From positions 1-54,170 of IMG/VR virus record IMGVR_UViG_3300030109_000164: a DNA stretch of 54,170 nt; one strand, given 5' to 3'. The translations under genes and the position numbers were made by a program. This document shows, in pieces, positions 34,801 to 43,029 of this stretch. Source of the stretch: a virus. Positions within the stretch are counted from its first letter, which is position 1. The number at the start of each line of letters is the position of its first letter. The notes under the pieces are model-generated. The model had not been told where the DNA came from, searched no databases, and was given only the letters and a program-made list of their open reading frames with translations.

Positions 34801-36582
34801 TTAAAATGCGTTACCTGTCTTCAATGGATTATCTCCAAATGCTATATAAGTATAATCATTACCATCACCATTACACCCAGCATTAGTTCCTACTACTTGA
34901 AAACCATTACTATAATACTTTACTCCATCATGGCTGTCTGCACCAGTTTGTTCACCTGCATCTGAATTCCAATAAATCTCTCTGTAAGTAGCATCATTAA
35001 AAGGTCTTGAAGTAGAGTTAGACTGTAACCAAGAACCGTTACCATCAGTTCGTTTCAGCATGACGCATTTGGGTCTGAAGTTGGTAACAATCATTGGACC
35101 TTTTGCCGCACCTGTACCCATGTAATATCCGAACTGACTGTATCCAGGTATTGATGTCCACGCATACAAAAGATAGTTAGTACTAGCTCCACCATTTGTA
35201 TTACCAGAAGTACCTAAAGTAATTAATGTAGAAGATGGATGAGTGTCATTCCATATAGGAGCATAATCACCAAAACCTCCATTACTACTCATATGTATAT
35301 AACCATCTGCTCCTGAACCTCCACCTTGGTCAGCCCTTTTTGTGTAAGTTACATCAGCAGTAGTAGAATTTCTTGGTTCGCATATCATCCATTCAGGAGC
35401 CTTACCTAAACCATGTCCTATAGTTGCACCATTACTTCCGTTTCCTGTATAGGTTATAATCGAAAAACCAGCAGAAACATTGGTTTGTCTGGTACAAGTA
35501 ATACTTCCTGAACTATCCGATACTGTTGTACCTCCATTACACTTCCATCCAAAAGCAGAATATGTAGCACTACTATTATTAACATTAGCTGTATAAGAAC
35601 CTGAAGCACCTACACTAAATCCATCACTATCAAATGAGGTAACATCTGTACTTGTAACCTCTGCATTATCAACAGCTAAAAACATAACTTTGTTTGCACC
35701 TCTTGATGAATCTATTTTTACACCATTAGATGCACTATCTCTTCTTTTTATAAATAATAAATCAGGTTGAAAGCCCATGCCTGATATGCTTTGCGTACCT
35801 CCATTACCAGTGTAGTTTACAACATTATGCTGTGCCGCTGTAGCACCATCATCTCCTGAAGGGTCTACACCAGCTTCAGTAACAAGGTTCCCGGAGCATA
35901 GGGCAAGAAAATTAGTGGGAGGTTGATATTGAAATTCACCGAATCCAGCAGAGTCGCTGTGGCTTGTAGCGGTTTTCTGCCCATTAAAAGTACTGTCCTG
36001 ACCCCAGTTCTGCTCAAAGTTTTCACTATTACTATCATTATAACTACAAGTAATTGGTACCCACCTTCTATAACTATCAGCTAATTGACCACCAGAATAA
36101 CTAGGATTTGTTCCAGCTGAAGGATTACCACTATTATCCCATGTATTATTTTTTCCAAACCATAATTTATTATTATCAAAGTCTACTGCTATTTGCCATA
36201 CATCACCAGCTGCTCCTATACCAAAAGTCATATTAGTTTCTGTACCAGCATTATATCTACTAGCATATGAACCACTATTAGAATAAGCTGTGTAAGCTGG
36301 ACCTTTAGCACTTGTTCCTTGTGGATAATCAAGCATCTGTTTATCTGCATACAAGCCAGGTTCCATATCATAAATACCTATAGGAAAACCATTACCAGAT
36401 AAATTTTCTTTTTGATATGCTTCCCAATACCATTTACCTGATGATGGTATCATCATTGTACCTATAGGCGATCTCCATGCACCATTAGTATGCGTATACA
36501 AAGTATTACCAGCACTAAAAGTACCATTGCTATCATTCATAGCATTAGGATTTAAAGTACAAAAATTTGAATTAGCACCCAT
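34801..36582 (-). CDS. Tail adhesin with SPRY-like and DUF7483-like domains
   Basis: 593 residues. Domain 1 (about 15-220) is SPRY-like: SGKWYWEAY, then FGIGAAGDVWQIAVDFDNNKLWFGKN, typical of marine phage tails. Domain 2 (about 250-590) has GMGFQPDLLFIKRR...FGWKCNGG and IGHGLGKAPEWMICEPRN, a repeated beta domain resembling DUF7483. It probably recognises the host surface. The start NFCTLNP follows the upstream protein's end DSPTN; in related phages I recall these as one continuous chain. Confidence 0.8.
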   Translation of the reverse strand: MGANSNFCTLNPNAMNDSNGTFSAGNTLYTHTNGAWRSPIGTMMIPSSGKWYWEAYQKENLSGNGFPIGIYDMEPGLYADKQMLDYPQGTSAKGPAYTAYSNSGSYASRYNAGTETNMTFGIGAAGDVWQIAVDFDNNKLWFGKNNTWDNSGNPSAGTNPSYSGGQLADSYRRWVPITCSYNDSNSENFEQNWGQDSTFNGQKTATSHSDSAGFGEFQYQPPTNFLALCSGNLVTEAGVDPSGDDGATAAQHNVVNYTGNGGTQSISGMGFQPDLLFIKRRDSASNGVKIDSSRGANKVMFLAVDNAEVTSTDVTSFDSDGFSVGASGSYTANVNNSSATYSAFGWKCNGGTTVSDSSGSITCTRQTNVSAGFSIITYTGNGSNGATIGHGLGKAPEWMICEPRNSTTADVTYTKRADQGGGSGADGYIHMSSNGGFGDYAPIWNDTHPSSTLITLGTSGNTNGGASTNYLLYAWTSIPGYSQFGYYMGTGAAKGPMIVTNFRPKCVMLKRTDGNGSWLQSNSTSRPFNDATYREIYWNSDAGEQTGADSHDGVKYYSNGFQVVGTNAGCNGDGNDYTYIAFGDNPLKTGNAF

Positions 36583-36583
36583 A

Positions 36584-37435
36584 TTAATCTCCTACCTGAT
36601 TTGTTGGTGAGTCTACGACTTGATGGTCTGCAGGCATGTTATTTGCTGTAAAATTATTACCATTACCACTAGAATCCGTACCTAGTGAACTAGCATTTGA
36701 GAATGCAAGTCTGTACCCATTATTTCCAAAACTTCCAGTATACTCTTTTGGAACCCACACACCGTTTTTTAACTCACCTACATCTGTATAAGAACCTCCA
36801 CCATCAACTACTATAACTTCTGCTATAAGACCATCATAATAAGAACCACTATTAGAAGGACTTCTACCAAAATTAATAGTTGCTCCATCTCTTGTAGGTC
36901 CAAAATCTAAACCTGAAGTTATACTTGTAGTTCCATTCTGTCGCCAAAAATCTGTTTCACCAGTACCTGTTCCACTACCTGAAGTAAATGGTGGATATAT
37001 CGATCCATTTATATAAAATTTAAATCTATCACCAGCAGTAGAATCATCAGAGTTAAATTCTATTATAAAATTTGTCCAAGAACTAGTATCACCAAATCTA
37101 GATTTTGTAGTATGTGAAGCACCTGCTCCATTAGTTGTTATTGTTACTGCATCACTAAATCCTGCAGGATTACCTGTATTATATTCAATTCTTAAAGTAG
37201 TAGAACCATTATCTCCTACTATACATTCATTTGTAGTAGAACCAACATTACCACCTCTTTTAAACCAAAATGATAAAAGACCTACATCTTCATTAGTAGC
37301 TGTTCCACTATTAGTACGAGATAAATAACTACTACTCGCATCATCAAACCTTGCACTAAAAGGAATTTGGTGTGAGTAAAAAGCACCACTACCTGCCGGG
37401 GGGGATTGCCATAATTCATTATTATATAGTGCCAT
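36584..37435 (-). CDS. LamG/concanavalin-like tail adhesin
   Basis: 283 residues. SFWFKRGG, NFIIEFNSDD, FKFYINGS and YDGLIAEVIVVDGG are the strands of a LamG/concanavalin A-like jelly roll, here as a phage host-binding domain. It ends VVDSPTNQVGD, at the linker which normally continues into NFxTLNP and SPRY. The stop, a new GGAG Shine-Dalgarno and ATG of the next gene lie within 15 bases, so the two chains probably act together. Confidence 0.78.
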   Translation of the reverse strand: MALYNNELWQSPPAGSGAFYSHQIPFSARFDDASSSYLSRTNSGTATNEDVGLLSFWFKRGGNVGSTTNECIVGDNGSTTLRIEYNTGNPAGFSDAVTITTNGAGASHTTKSRFGDTSSWTNFIIEFNSDDSTAGDRFKFYINGSIYPPFTSGSGTGTGETDFWRQNGTTSITSGLDFGPTRDGATINFGRSPSNSGSYYDGLIAEVIVVDGGGSYTDVGELKNGVWVPKEYTGSFGNNGYRLAFSNASSLGTDSSGNGNNFTANNMPADHQVVDSPTNQVGD

Positions 37436-37444
37436 ACTTTTACC

Positions 37445-38113
37445 CTATGCAAACGCTAACTGCGGTGCTCCTAATTGAATTGACCCGGAGGCCTTAACAA
37501 AATATGGTATAACATCGACTGCATTAGCAGCTGTTGATATAGTTAAACCAGCAGCAGCAGCTGTTTCATAATCTGTTCCTAAACTTAATGTACGACTTCC
37601 AGTACCATCTTGAATTAATATAATAACTCCAGATTGACCTGCTACCTCTGTTGAAGGATTAGCTAGTGTTACGTTGCCTGTTGCAGTTACTATAAAATTT
37701 TGATATGTAAAATCTAAAGTTGTAGAACCAGTAATATTTCCTGTAAATGTTCTACCTTGTTGAGCTGCAACCCAAGTATTTGCTACATTTTTAAATGCTA
37801 TATCAGAAGGTGTAATTAACTCACCAAGTCCTGCTGCTGTTATACGAAGTTCAATTCTATCTCCAGATGAAAACGATGCAGCTGATGTACTTTCCTGTGC
37901 TCTAGTAACTGTAAGAACATCTGTACTTCTTGCAGTTACTTTTACAATTTCAAGATTATTAGAAGAGTCAATTAGAGTTGCGAAAAAAAATTCAGCACCC
38001 GCTAGAGATGGAAAACGGGCTCCGTGACCACTTGCAACAGTAATACTTGTAGCACTAGTATTTATACCAGAAGCTAAAGTAGAGTGGGCATTGTTTGCAA
38101 ATTTTATACTCAT
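37445..38113 (-). CDS. Fibre-adaptor protein, paralogue of 33536-34144
   Basis: 222 residues. Residues 1-100 share the FFFATLIDSSNNLEIVKVTARSTD block with the protein at 33536-34144; the C-terminal half differs (LIQDGTGSRTLSLG, a short beta-roll seen in phage fibre shafts). It precedes the LamG adhesin. It probably joins the adhesin to the tail, as inferred from order. Confidence 0.75.
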   Translation of the reverse strand: MSIKFANNAHSTLASGINTSATSITVASGHGARFPSLAGAEFFFATLIDSSNNLEIVKVTARSTDVLTVTRAQESTSAASFSSGDRIELRITAAGLGELITPSDIAFKNVANTWVAAQQGRTFTGNITGSTTLDFTYQNFIVTATGNVTLANPSTEVAGQSGVIILIQDGTGSRTLSLGTDYETAAAAGLTISTAANAVDVIPYFVKASGSIQLGAPQLAFA

Positions 38114-38123
38114 ATTTAACTCC

Positions 38124-38564
38124 TTAGTTTACCGTTACTGTCCAAGTTATACCTAATGTATCTGCAGATGCTTTATTGATAACCGAAAAAACTGTCCTAC
38201 ACAATAGTGTACCACTTGAACTTGCGTTTAATATACCAGCTTCTGTAAGTGCCCCTGTTCCTGTACCAGCAGGAAATGTTGCAACATAAGCTACATTGTT
38301 TGTAGAAACAGTAGTAGAAGTAAGTGCTACTCTACCTGTTTCAGTACCTAAAGCTGTGTTTCCTGCAGCTGCTGCTGTACTACCAGTTCCTACCGCCATA
38401 TGACTCATAGCTGTTGCAGATGCATCTTTCATCCTTGACGCTATGTAATTTTTACCTGTTGTAACAACAAGGTTAGGTATAATTATCTCGTGTTTTACAT
38501 TTCCGTCAGGTTTTGTAAGAGTAAGTTTTAACTCACCCGTAACCTTAATAGAATCATTTATCAT
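38124..38564 (-). CDS. Tail fibre/baseplate-type small structural protein
   Basis: 146 residues. Beta-rich, with VTGELKLTLTKPDGNVKHE, then NLVVTTGKNYIASRM and MAVGTGSTAAAAGNTALGTE, a pattern common to many phage tail proteins located beside fibre genes. GGAG upstream of ATG. Its place in the fibre set suggests a short spike or hub subunit; exact role unknown. Confidence 0.75.
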   Translation of the reverse strand: MINDSIKVTGELKLTLTKPDGNVKHEIIIPNLVVTTGKNYIASRMKDASATAMSHMAVGTGSTAAAAGNTALGTETGRVALTSTTVSTNNVAYVATFPAGTGTGALTEAGILNASSSGTLLCRTVFSVINKASADTLGITWTVTVN

Positions 38565-38582
38565 TTATCCATCTCCTTTATT

Positions 38583-39908
38583 TTAATGTGATCCTGCTCC
38601 CATTGGTGTTTCATTAAAGAAATGCCCGTTCACCGCATGAGAACCTGTTGTTGGTGAATCACTAGTATCAGTATATATAAAATTAACTAATAGTCCAGCA
38701 TTTGTTAATTCACCGTAAGTTATTGTATCAGAGTTTACAATAGGTTGTCCAATATATCCATCACCACCTATTAAACCTGTAAGCTCTTGAACACCATCGC
38801 TATCAAAAGTATCATCTAATATTACTGTGCTATTTAATAAACTATCATCGTTTGAAATCTGTCCAGAAAAATCTAAAACTCTAAGTCTAAATGAATCTTG
38901 ATTAAATACTCTATTATAGTGTCGCACTGTATCTGAAGCACCACCTAAAAACTTTTCGTTAACTGCACTAAAACCCTCATTAATTAAAAATGATAAATCT
39001 GCTACTTTAGATACTTCGTTACTATTTCCTATATGAAACCCTCTAACTTTACCTGTTTCTGCCCCATCAAATACAGAAACTCTATTAAACAATCTTTCTG
39101 TAGACCCTAATGTTAATGTTGTAGCTATACTTTCTACAGCACTAACAGTATCTGTAGGGTTTAATCCTATAGTAAATGGCCCAAACGAATCAGCCATAGT
39201 AAGACTATCTGAAGGAATTTTATTTGGTTGTAATACTGGAGAATCAGAAACAGTTACAGAATCAGTTTTACCTGCTGGTGTTACAGTCATTGCAGGTGTA
39301 TCACTTGCAGCCACAGAACTAGTTTTGTTATTACCTGTGTTTGCTTCGTTAATAAGGTCTGTAACACTAACACTATCTGTTGGGTTTAGCCCTATACTAA
39401 ATGGCCCAAATGAATCAGCCATAGTAATACTATTTGAAAAACCTTTATTTGGTACTATTAATTGAGAATCAGAAGTAGTTACAGAATCAGTTTTACCTGC
39501 TGGTGTTACAGTCATTGCAGGTGCATCAGAAACATTAATAGGGTCAGGATCAACATCAGAATCAGATAAATCAAAATCTATACTAGAATTTACAATTTTA
39601 TTTGGTGTATCTGTTATATTAACTGAATCAGTTTTAACAAGGTCAACAGCCATAACAGGTGAATCAGAAACAGTTATTGAATCACCAGGTACTTTAGTTA
39701 TTTCTAAAACAAAACTAGAATCAGTCATAGATACTGATTCACTTGCTAATGAACTTGTAGGTACAATTTCAGTTGTAAAACTAATACTTATAGCAGGAGC
39801 TGCAGCATATTTTAAATTAGTAAATGTATTAGAAGCCGATATATTGTTTGCTACAGTAGTAAGAGATAATAAAGTTACTGCAGCATATGTAAATTTTATA
39901 TTAGCCAT
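38583..39908 (-). CDS. Repeat-containing tail/adhesin protein
   Basis: 441 residues. Residues about 60-280 consist of repeated Ser/Asp/Thr-rich strands (TDSVTVSDSP, AMTVTPAGKTDSV, SITMADSFGPF), including two long units offset by 75 residues that are also near-identical in DNA. The C-terminal 160 residues lack repeats and have VRHYNRVFNQDSFRLRVLDFSG. Such repeats form extended beta structures that hold adhesins away from the particle. Starts at the stop of the cupredoxin-like gene (overlap one base). Confidence 0.75.
   Translation of the reverse strand: MANIKFTYAAVTLLSLTTVANNISASNTFTNLKYAAAPAISISFTTEIVPTSSLASESVSMTDSSFVLEITKVPGDSITVSDSPVMAVDLVKTDSVNITDTPNKIVNSSIDFDLSDSDVDPDPINVSDAPAMTVTPAGKTDSVTTSDSQLIVPNKGFSNSITMADSFGPFSIGLNPTDSVSVTDLINEANTGNNKTSSVAASDTPAMTVTPAGKTDSVTVSDSPVLQPNKIPSDSLTMADSFGPFTIGLNPTDTVSAVESIATTLTLGSTERLFNRVSVFDGAETGKVRGFHIGNSNEVSKVADLSFLINEGFSAVNEKFLGGASDTVRHYNRVFNQDSFRLRVLDFSGQISNDDSLLNSTVILDDTFDSDGVQELTGLIGGDGYIGQPIVNSDTITYGELTNAGLLVNFIYTDTSDSPTTGSHAVNGHFFNETPMGAGSH
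39253..39298. repeat. 46-bp direct repeat, copy 1 (copy 2 at 39478-39523)
   Basis: Starting GTTACAGAATCAG and ending CATTGCAGGTG, these 46 bases recur exactly at 39478-39523, 225 bases (75 codons) away. They encode the PAGKTDSVT-type units of the repeat protein. Exact DNA identity implies recent duplication or gene conversion. Confidence 0.8.
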
Positions 39909-40585
39909 TAGCTTATTACATTCCCCATACCATTACCATGAGCAGTACAATAATACTGAGTAGGTAAAGTTCCAGTTGCAGGTACAACTATTGTTACTTT
40001 AGCTCCAGCTTGTCCTGCAGTTCCAGTTACTGTAACACCAGTTGTATATTGACTACCTGATGAATCTTTAAAATGCAATGGGTGACCGGAATTAGTTCCG
40101 TCACTTTGATCAAATATGTAGGTATTACCTCTAACAAAATTTAATACTGGATTACTAGAACCATTTAAATAAAATACATTACCTGTTCCACCACCATATA
40201 AATTACCACTAGCAACTGTTACAGTGTAAGTAGTAGTGCTAGGAGTAGTATCAGAAAAATTTTCTCTAACTCTAAATCTTAATACATCATATACTGTTTG
40301 TAACTGTCCATTAAAATCTACAACAATTTCTCCTTCGTATTCACCAGGGTCTACATTAAGTACATTACCAGAAAAATTAAATTGAACTTTACCATCTGTA
40401 CCATCAGTTAAATTAGTACATGTTATAGTGTTTAAAGTAGAAGTTCCTCCTACTGCTTTAAATTTTACTTTTACTGTTGTTGTGCCAGCAGATACATTTA
40501 AAACTGTATTAGCAACATCATCTGTAAGTGTAACAATAATATTTGGAAGTTCGTCTCCTTTTACTAATCTAATAATATCAGCCAT
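39908..40585 (-). CDS. Virion protein with cupredoxin-like copper-site motif
   Basis: 225 residues. N-terminal half (1-110) is a beta domain with DLPNIIVTLTDD-like strands (GDELPNIIVTL). C-terminal half (119-225): NFVRGNTYIFDQSD, SGHPLHF (His168, His171) and YYCTAHGNGM with Cys213, His216 and Met220. His...Cys-x2-His-x3-Met is close to the type 1 copper site of plastocyanin and amicyanin. Similar domains occur in marine phage tail proteins, but copper binding has not been shown to my knowledge. It lies between head-tail adaptors and fibres. Confidence 0.72.
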   Translation of the reverse strand: MADIIRLVKGDELPNIIVTLTDDVANTVLNVSAGTTTVKVKFKAVGGTSTLNTITCTNLTDGTDGKVQFNFSGNVLNVDPGEYEGEIVVDFNGQLQTVYDVLRFRVRENFSDTTPSTTTYTVTVASGNLYGGGTGNVFYLNGSSNPVLNFVRGNTYIFDQSDGTNSGHPLHFKDSSGSQYTTGVTVTGTAGQAGAKVTIVVPATGTLPTQYYCTAHGNGMGNVIS

Positions 40586-40593
40586 AAATCACC

Positions 40594-41256
40594 TCACGCA
40601 AATTTCTGTGCTTGTACCCTCATAGACGCTTTTGCTGCACCTAAGTTTGTTCTGGCTCTACGCTCAGATAACTTAAATGCAAACTGTTTAGCGTGGTATG
40701 AAGCTAGTTCTCTATCACTCCATGTTCTATCAGGCAACACTAAAAGATGTTGTAACGCTCCATGCATTATAACATTTTCTAATTCATCTAAAAACTTTTT
40801 ATCCATCTTTGTTGCTGTTCGTAATGGTTTTAAACACACAATCATTCTTATATCATATGTTTTACTATCATCTGGAATAGGAGCAACAGAAAAATTATCA
40901 GGGTCTAACTGTGTTATATATCTTGGCTCAGCTCTTTCATTAGCATCTTGATTAGGCCATTTTGGATATATATCATATAGTTGTTCTATAGTAAGTGGTT
41001 TTAATGAATTACCATTTACTGTAGCAGTTAGAAACGCATGTACCTCGGAATCATCTGGTGCTTCATATGCATAGTCATGTGCACCGGGAACTAACCTTAT
41101 TCTAGGTTGTTCATAACGCCAAGCTAAAGTACGTTCACATGCCTCTATAGCAGCATCACGAACGTACTGCTCTATAACAGGAGTAGGACATCCGGGCACA
41201 CTAGGAGAAAGCCTATTAACAATATCGAGAAAAGTTCTGGTTGTATATGTGGGCAT
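40594..41256 (-). CDS. Tail tube / head-tail connector protein
   Basis: 220 residues. PTPVIEQYVRDAAIEACERTLAWRYEQP and the strands RLVPGAHDYAYEAP, IRMIVCLKPLRTATKMD resemble the T7 gp11-like gatekeeper group in marine phages: helical bundle plus beta-sheets. It overlaps the adaptor gene upstream by one base. Together with it and the 800-residue nozzle protein it would form the short tail. Confidence 0.72.
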   Translation of the reverse strand: MPTYTTRTFLDIVNRLSPSVPGCPTPVIEQYVRDAAIEACERTLAWRYEQPRIRLVPGAHDYAYEAPDDSEVHAFLTATVNGNSLKPLTIEQLYDIYPKWPNQDANERAEPRYITQLDPDNFSVAPIPDDSKTYDIRMIVCLKPLRTATKMDKKFLDELENVIMHGALQHLLVLPDRTWSDRELASYHAKQFAFKLSERRARTNLGAAKASMRVQAQKFA

Positions 41257-41900
41257 TACGCAACATCCTCCTCATCTAATCCGCCTCGTTCTGTATCAGT
41301 AATAGCTCTGCTTTGTGCAGCTACCCCTAGAGCTTGGGTAAACGAAGTTTGGAATAATTGTGCTCTATTAGAATTAACATGTTCGTTATCTACTGACTCT
41401 GCTATAAATATAGTTGCATCTATAACAACAGGAAAATAACCATCAGGTAGTAAAGCTACAGTTGCATCTCCAGCATAAACAGGAGGAGTTTGTGCATACT
41501 CACCTATTAATGTTTGGTTAGCAGGAGCTTTTGGATATATAAAAAATTTGTTTGCATTTCTAACATGACGCATAAAATTAATAGCAGGACCTGCTGCAGT
41601 ATTCATCCAGGTTGGTAATGATTGGTCTAGTATTTCTCTGTTAGTTTCAATAACACCATCTCCGTTTTTTACAGAATAAATTTCTAACAAACGAATTGAA
41701 TCAGCAGGCATTGACTGCACTACAGCATTTTCTGTAGTAGGTATATCTGCAATAATTGCAAACAAATCAGGTCGCAAAACAGCAATGCGTTTTAACGCTT
41801 GATTTGCAAAACCTAACATTACACTATCACTATATCTTTGTGGTGATACAGTATCTTGTAATATTCGTCTTGCTTCTGTTATTACATCATTTAATATCAT
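41256..41900 (-). CDS. Head-tail adaptor protein (DUF6682-like)
   Basis: 214 residues. VITEARRILQDT...RYSDSVMLGFANQALKRIAVLRPDL is the N-terminal helical signature of phage adaptor proteins that sit under the portal. Downstream strands (EIYSVKNGDGV, FFIYPKAPANQTLIGEYAQTPP) complete the pattern. The family number is from memory. Overlaps the AT-hook gene by 14 bases. Confidence 0.8.
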   Translation of the reverse strand: MILNDVITEARRILQDTVSPQRYSDSVMLGFANQALKRIAVLRPDLFAIIADIPTTENAVVQSMPADSIRLLEIYSVKNGDGVIETNREILDQSLPTWMNTAAGPAINFMRHVRNANKFFIYPKAPANQTLIGEYAQTPPVYAGDATVALLPDGYFPVVIDATIFIAESVDNEHVNSNRAQLFQTSFTQALGVAAQSRAITDTERGGLDEEDVA

Positions 41901-42144
41901 TTTCCAAACCTTTGCTAGCTTCTTCAGCTAATTCTGGTGGAGTTTCACCTTTTGGATTAGGTATATTTTCTGTTTCCAAATTTACTTTAGGTGGTCTACC
42001 ACGTTGTTTTTTTGGCATAAACTTTTCAGGAAATGCTTCTTCTTCAGTAACTTCTTCAGTTATTGGATTCTCAGCTAGAATTTCATTCCATCCGTAAATC
42101 TCACCATCTTTAATATTTCTTAACCATCTTTTTTTCTCTACCAT
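41887..42144 (-). CDS. Small acidic protein with AT-hook-like motif
   Basis: 85 residues: N-terminal RWLRNIKDGEIYGWNEIL, an acidic centre (TEEVTEEEAFPEKF), and KKQRGRPPK, which fits the RGRP core of an AT-hook. AGGAG is upstream. Phage relatives often occur between coat and adaptor genes. DNA contact in an AT-rich genome would make sense but is inference. Confidence 0.7.
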   Translation of the reverse strand: MVEKKRWLRNIKDGEIYGWNEILAENPITEEVTEEEAFPEKFMPKKQRGRPPKVNLETENIPNPKGETPPELAEEASKGLENDIK

Positions 42145-42155
42145 CTTTTTCTCCT

Positions 42156-42395
42156 TTATGATTTCCAGTTTACACGACTGGATGAATTTTTCTTTCTCAT
42201 TGCTGTTCTTGCTGCTGCGGTTTTACACTGCGCCATAGTAGGGCGGCAAGCAGGATATCCTCTTTTACTATCTTTTTTTGCTCCGCTTCGCCCACAAGGT
42301 TTACCTGTTTTACAGTCTACCCATCCTTTACCTTTATTCTGGGAAAACCATTTGCGAAGTGATGCACCTTTTTTAGTTTTTCTTACTGCTCCCAT
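42156..42395 (-). CDS. Small Lys/Cys-rich phage protein (WVDCKTGKPCGR type)
   Basis: 79 residues from ATG 42395; longer upstream starts would run into the preceding gene. The core GKGWVDCKTGKPCGRSGAKK and GYPACRPTMAQCK is strongly conserved in marine phages and some algal viruses, with four cysteines suited to zinc binding. One base separates it from the previous stop. Function unknown. Confidence 0.8.
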   Translation of the reverse strand: MGAVRKTKKGASLRKWFSQNKGKGWVDCKTGKPCGRSGAKKDSKRGYPACRPTMAQCKTAAARTAMRKKNSSSRVNWKS

Positions 42396-42396
42396 A

Positions 42397-42561
42397 CTAC
42401 GCTTTCTTTTTCTTTTTGCTCTTATTACCCCAGTTAGCTGCACCAACTTTTCTACATTTAGCTAAAGCGCCTGATGCATATGCACTAGGCCAAACTGAAT
42501 AACGAGCTTTTACTTTATGGTAACAAGCATCTTTTTTAGATTTTACTTTTGGTGCTCCCAT
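42397..42561 (-). CDS. Small Lys/Cys-rich phage protein (DACYHKVK type)
   Basis: 54 residues. KKDACYHKVKARYSVWPSAY followed by ASGALAKCRKVGAANWG is a block I recognise from cyanophages, other marine phages and large algal viruses, where its function is unknown. The start ATG 42561 lies just after the previous gene's stop, and the stop TAG is one base before the next ATG. Confidence 0.8.
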   Translation of the reverse strand: MGAPKVKSKKDACYHKVKARYSVWPSAYASGALAKCRKVGAANWGNKSKKKKKA

Positions 42562-42565
42562 AATA

Positions 42566-42814
42566 CTACCATTTTTTGCACGACCAATATCGTGCTGTTA
42601 ATTTACTTGGAGGAGACGTATCACATTTATGTCTCGCTCTAAAACTTTTACGTCTGCCTGGTTGGTCTTTTTTAATTTTCATATTAGCATCTCCAAATCT
42701 AATAATTTTTTCTTTGCCATTTGCGCATGCTTTTACAACAAATTTTTTACCGCCAGAAATCTGACGTCTTGGTTTGTTACATGCCATTTTAGCTTTGTTA
42801 ATTTTTGGTGCCAT
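42566..42814 (-). CDS. Small basic phage protein (KPRRQISGGKK type)
   Basis: 82 residues, very basic. MACNKPRRQISGGKKFVVKA, then IRFGDANMKIKKDQPGRRKS and FRARHKCD...RYWSCKKW form a pattern found in several marine phage groups. Cysteines near the start and end could bind metal. The start overlaps the previous stop by one base (TAATG). Position near the coat gene suggests a virion or assembly role. Confidence 0.8.
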   Translation of the reverse strand: MAPKINKAKMACNKPRRQISGGKKFVVKACANGKEKIIRFGDANMKIKKDQPGRRKSFRARHKCDTSPPSKLTARYWSCKKW

Positions 42815-42984
42815 TATCCTCTAGCCTTTTTTTGAGCTGTAGCACTCAACTCTTTAAAATGAAATAAACGCTTACTAGTTTTAGTATGTGTTTTTCCAGA
42901 ATGTAACTGACCATTTGGCATTTTATGTGTTCCGCCTTTGTGTTCAGTTCCATCACGGAAATAATGTTTCATACCTTTACCCAT
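42814..42984 (-). CDS. Small basic phage protein (MGKGMKHYF type)
   Basis: 56 residues: MGKGMKHYFRDGTEHKGGTH, then KMPNGQLHSGKTHTKTSKR and a helix LFHFKELSATAQKK. Highly conserved small protein of marine phages by recall. GGAG lies upstream of ATG 42984. It is the first gene after the coat-decoration hairpin and overlaps the next gene by one base. Confidence 0.8.
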   Translation of the reverse strand: MGKGMKHYFRDGTEHKGGTHKMPNGQLHSGKTHTKTSKRLFHFKELSATAQKKARG

Positions 42985-43002
42985 ACTTACTCCTTTGTAA
43001 GC

Positions 43003-43020
43003 GGGGGGCCGAAGCCCCCC
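43003..43020 (-). terminator. GC-only hairpin after the decoration gene
   Basis: Read on the - strand: GGGGGGC, loop TTCG, GCCCCCC, a perfect seven-pair stem with the extra-stable UUCG loop. No U-run follows, so full termination is unlikely. It probably protects the 3' end of coat/decoration mRNA or lowers downstream expression. Confidence 0.6.
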
Positions 43021-43029
43021 TAGTTAGTT

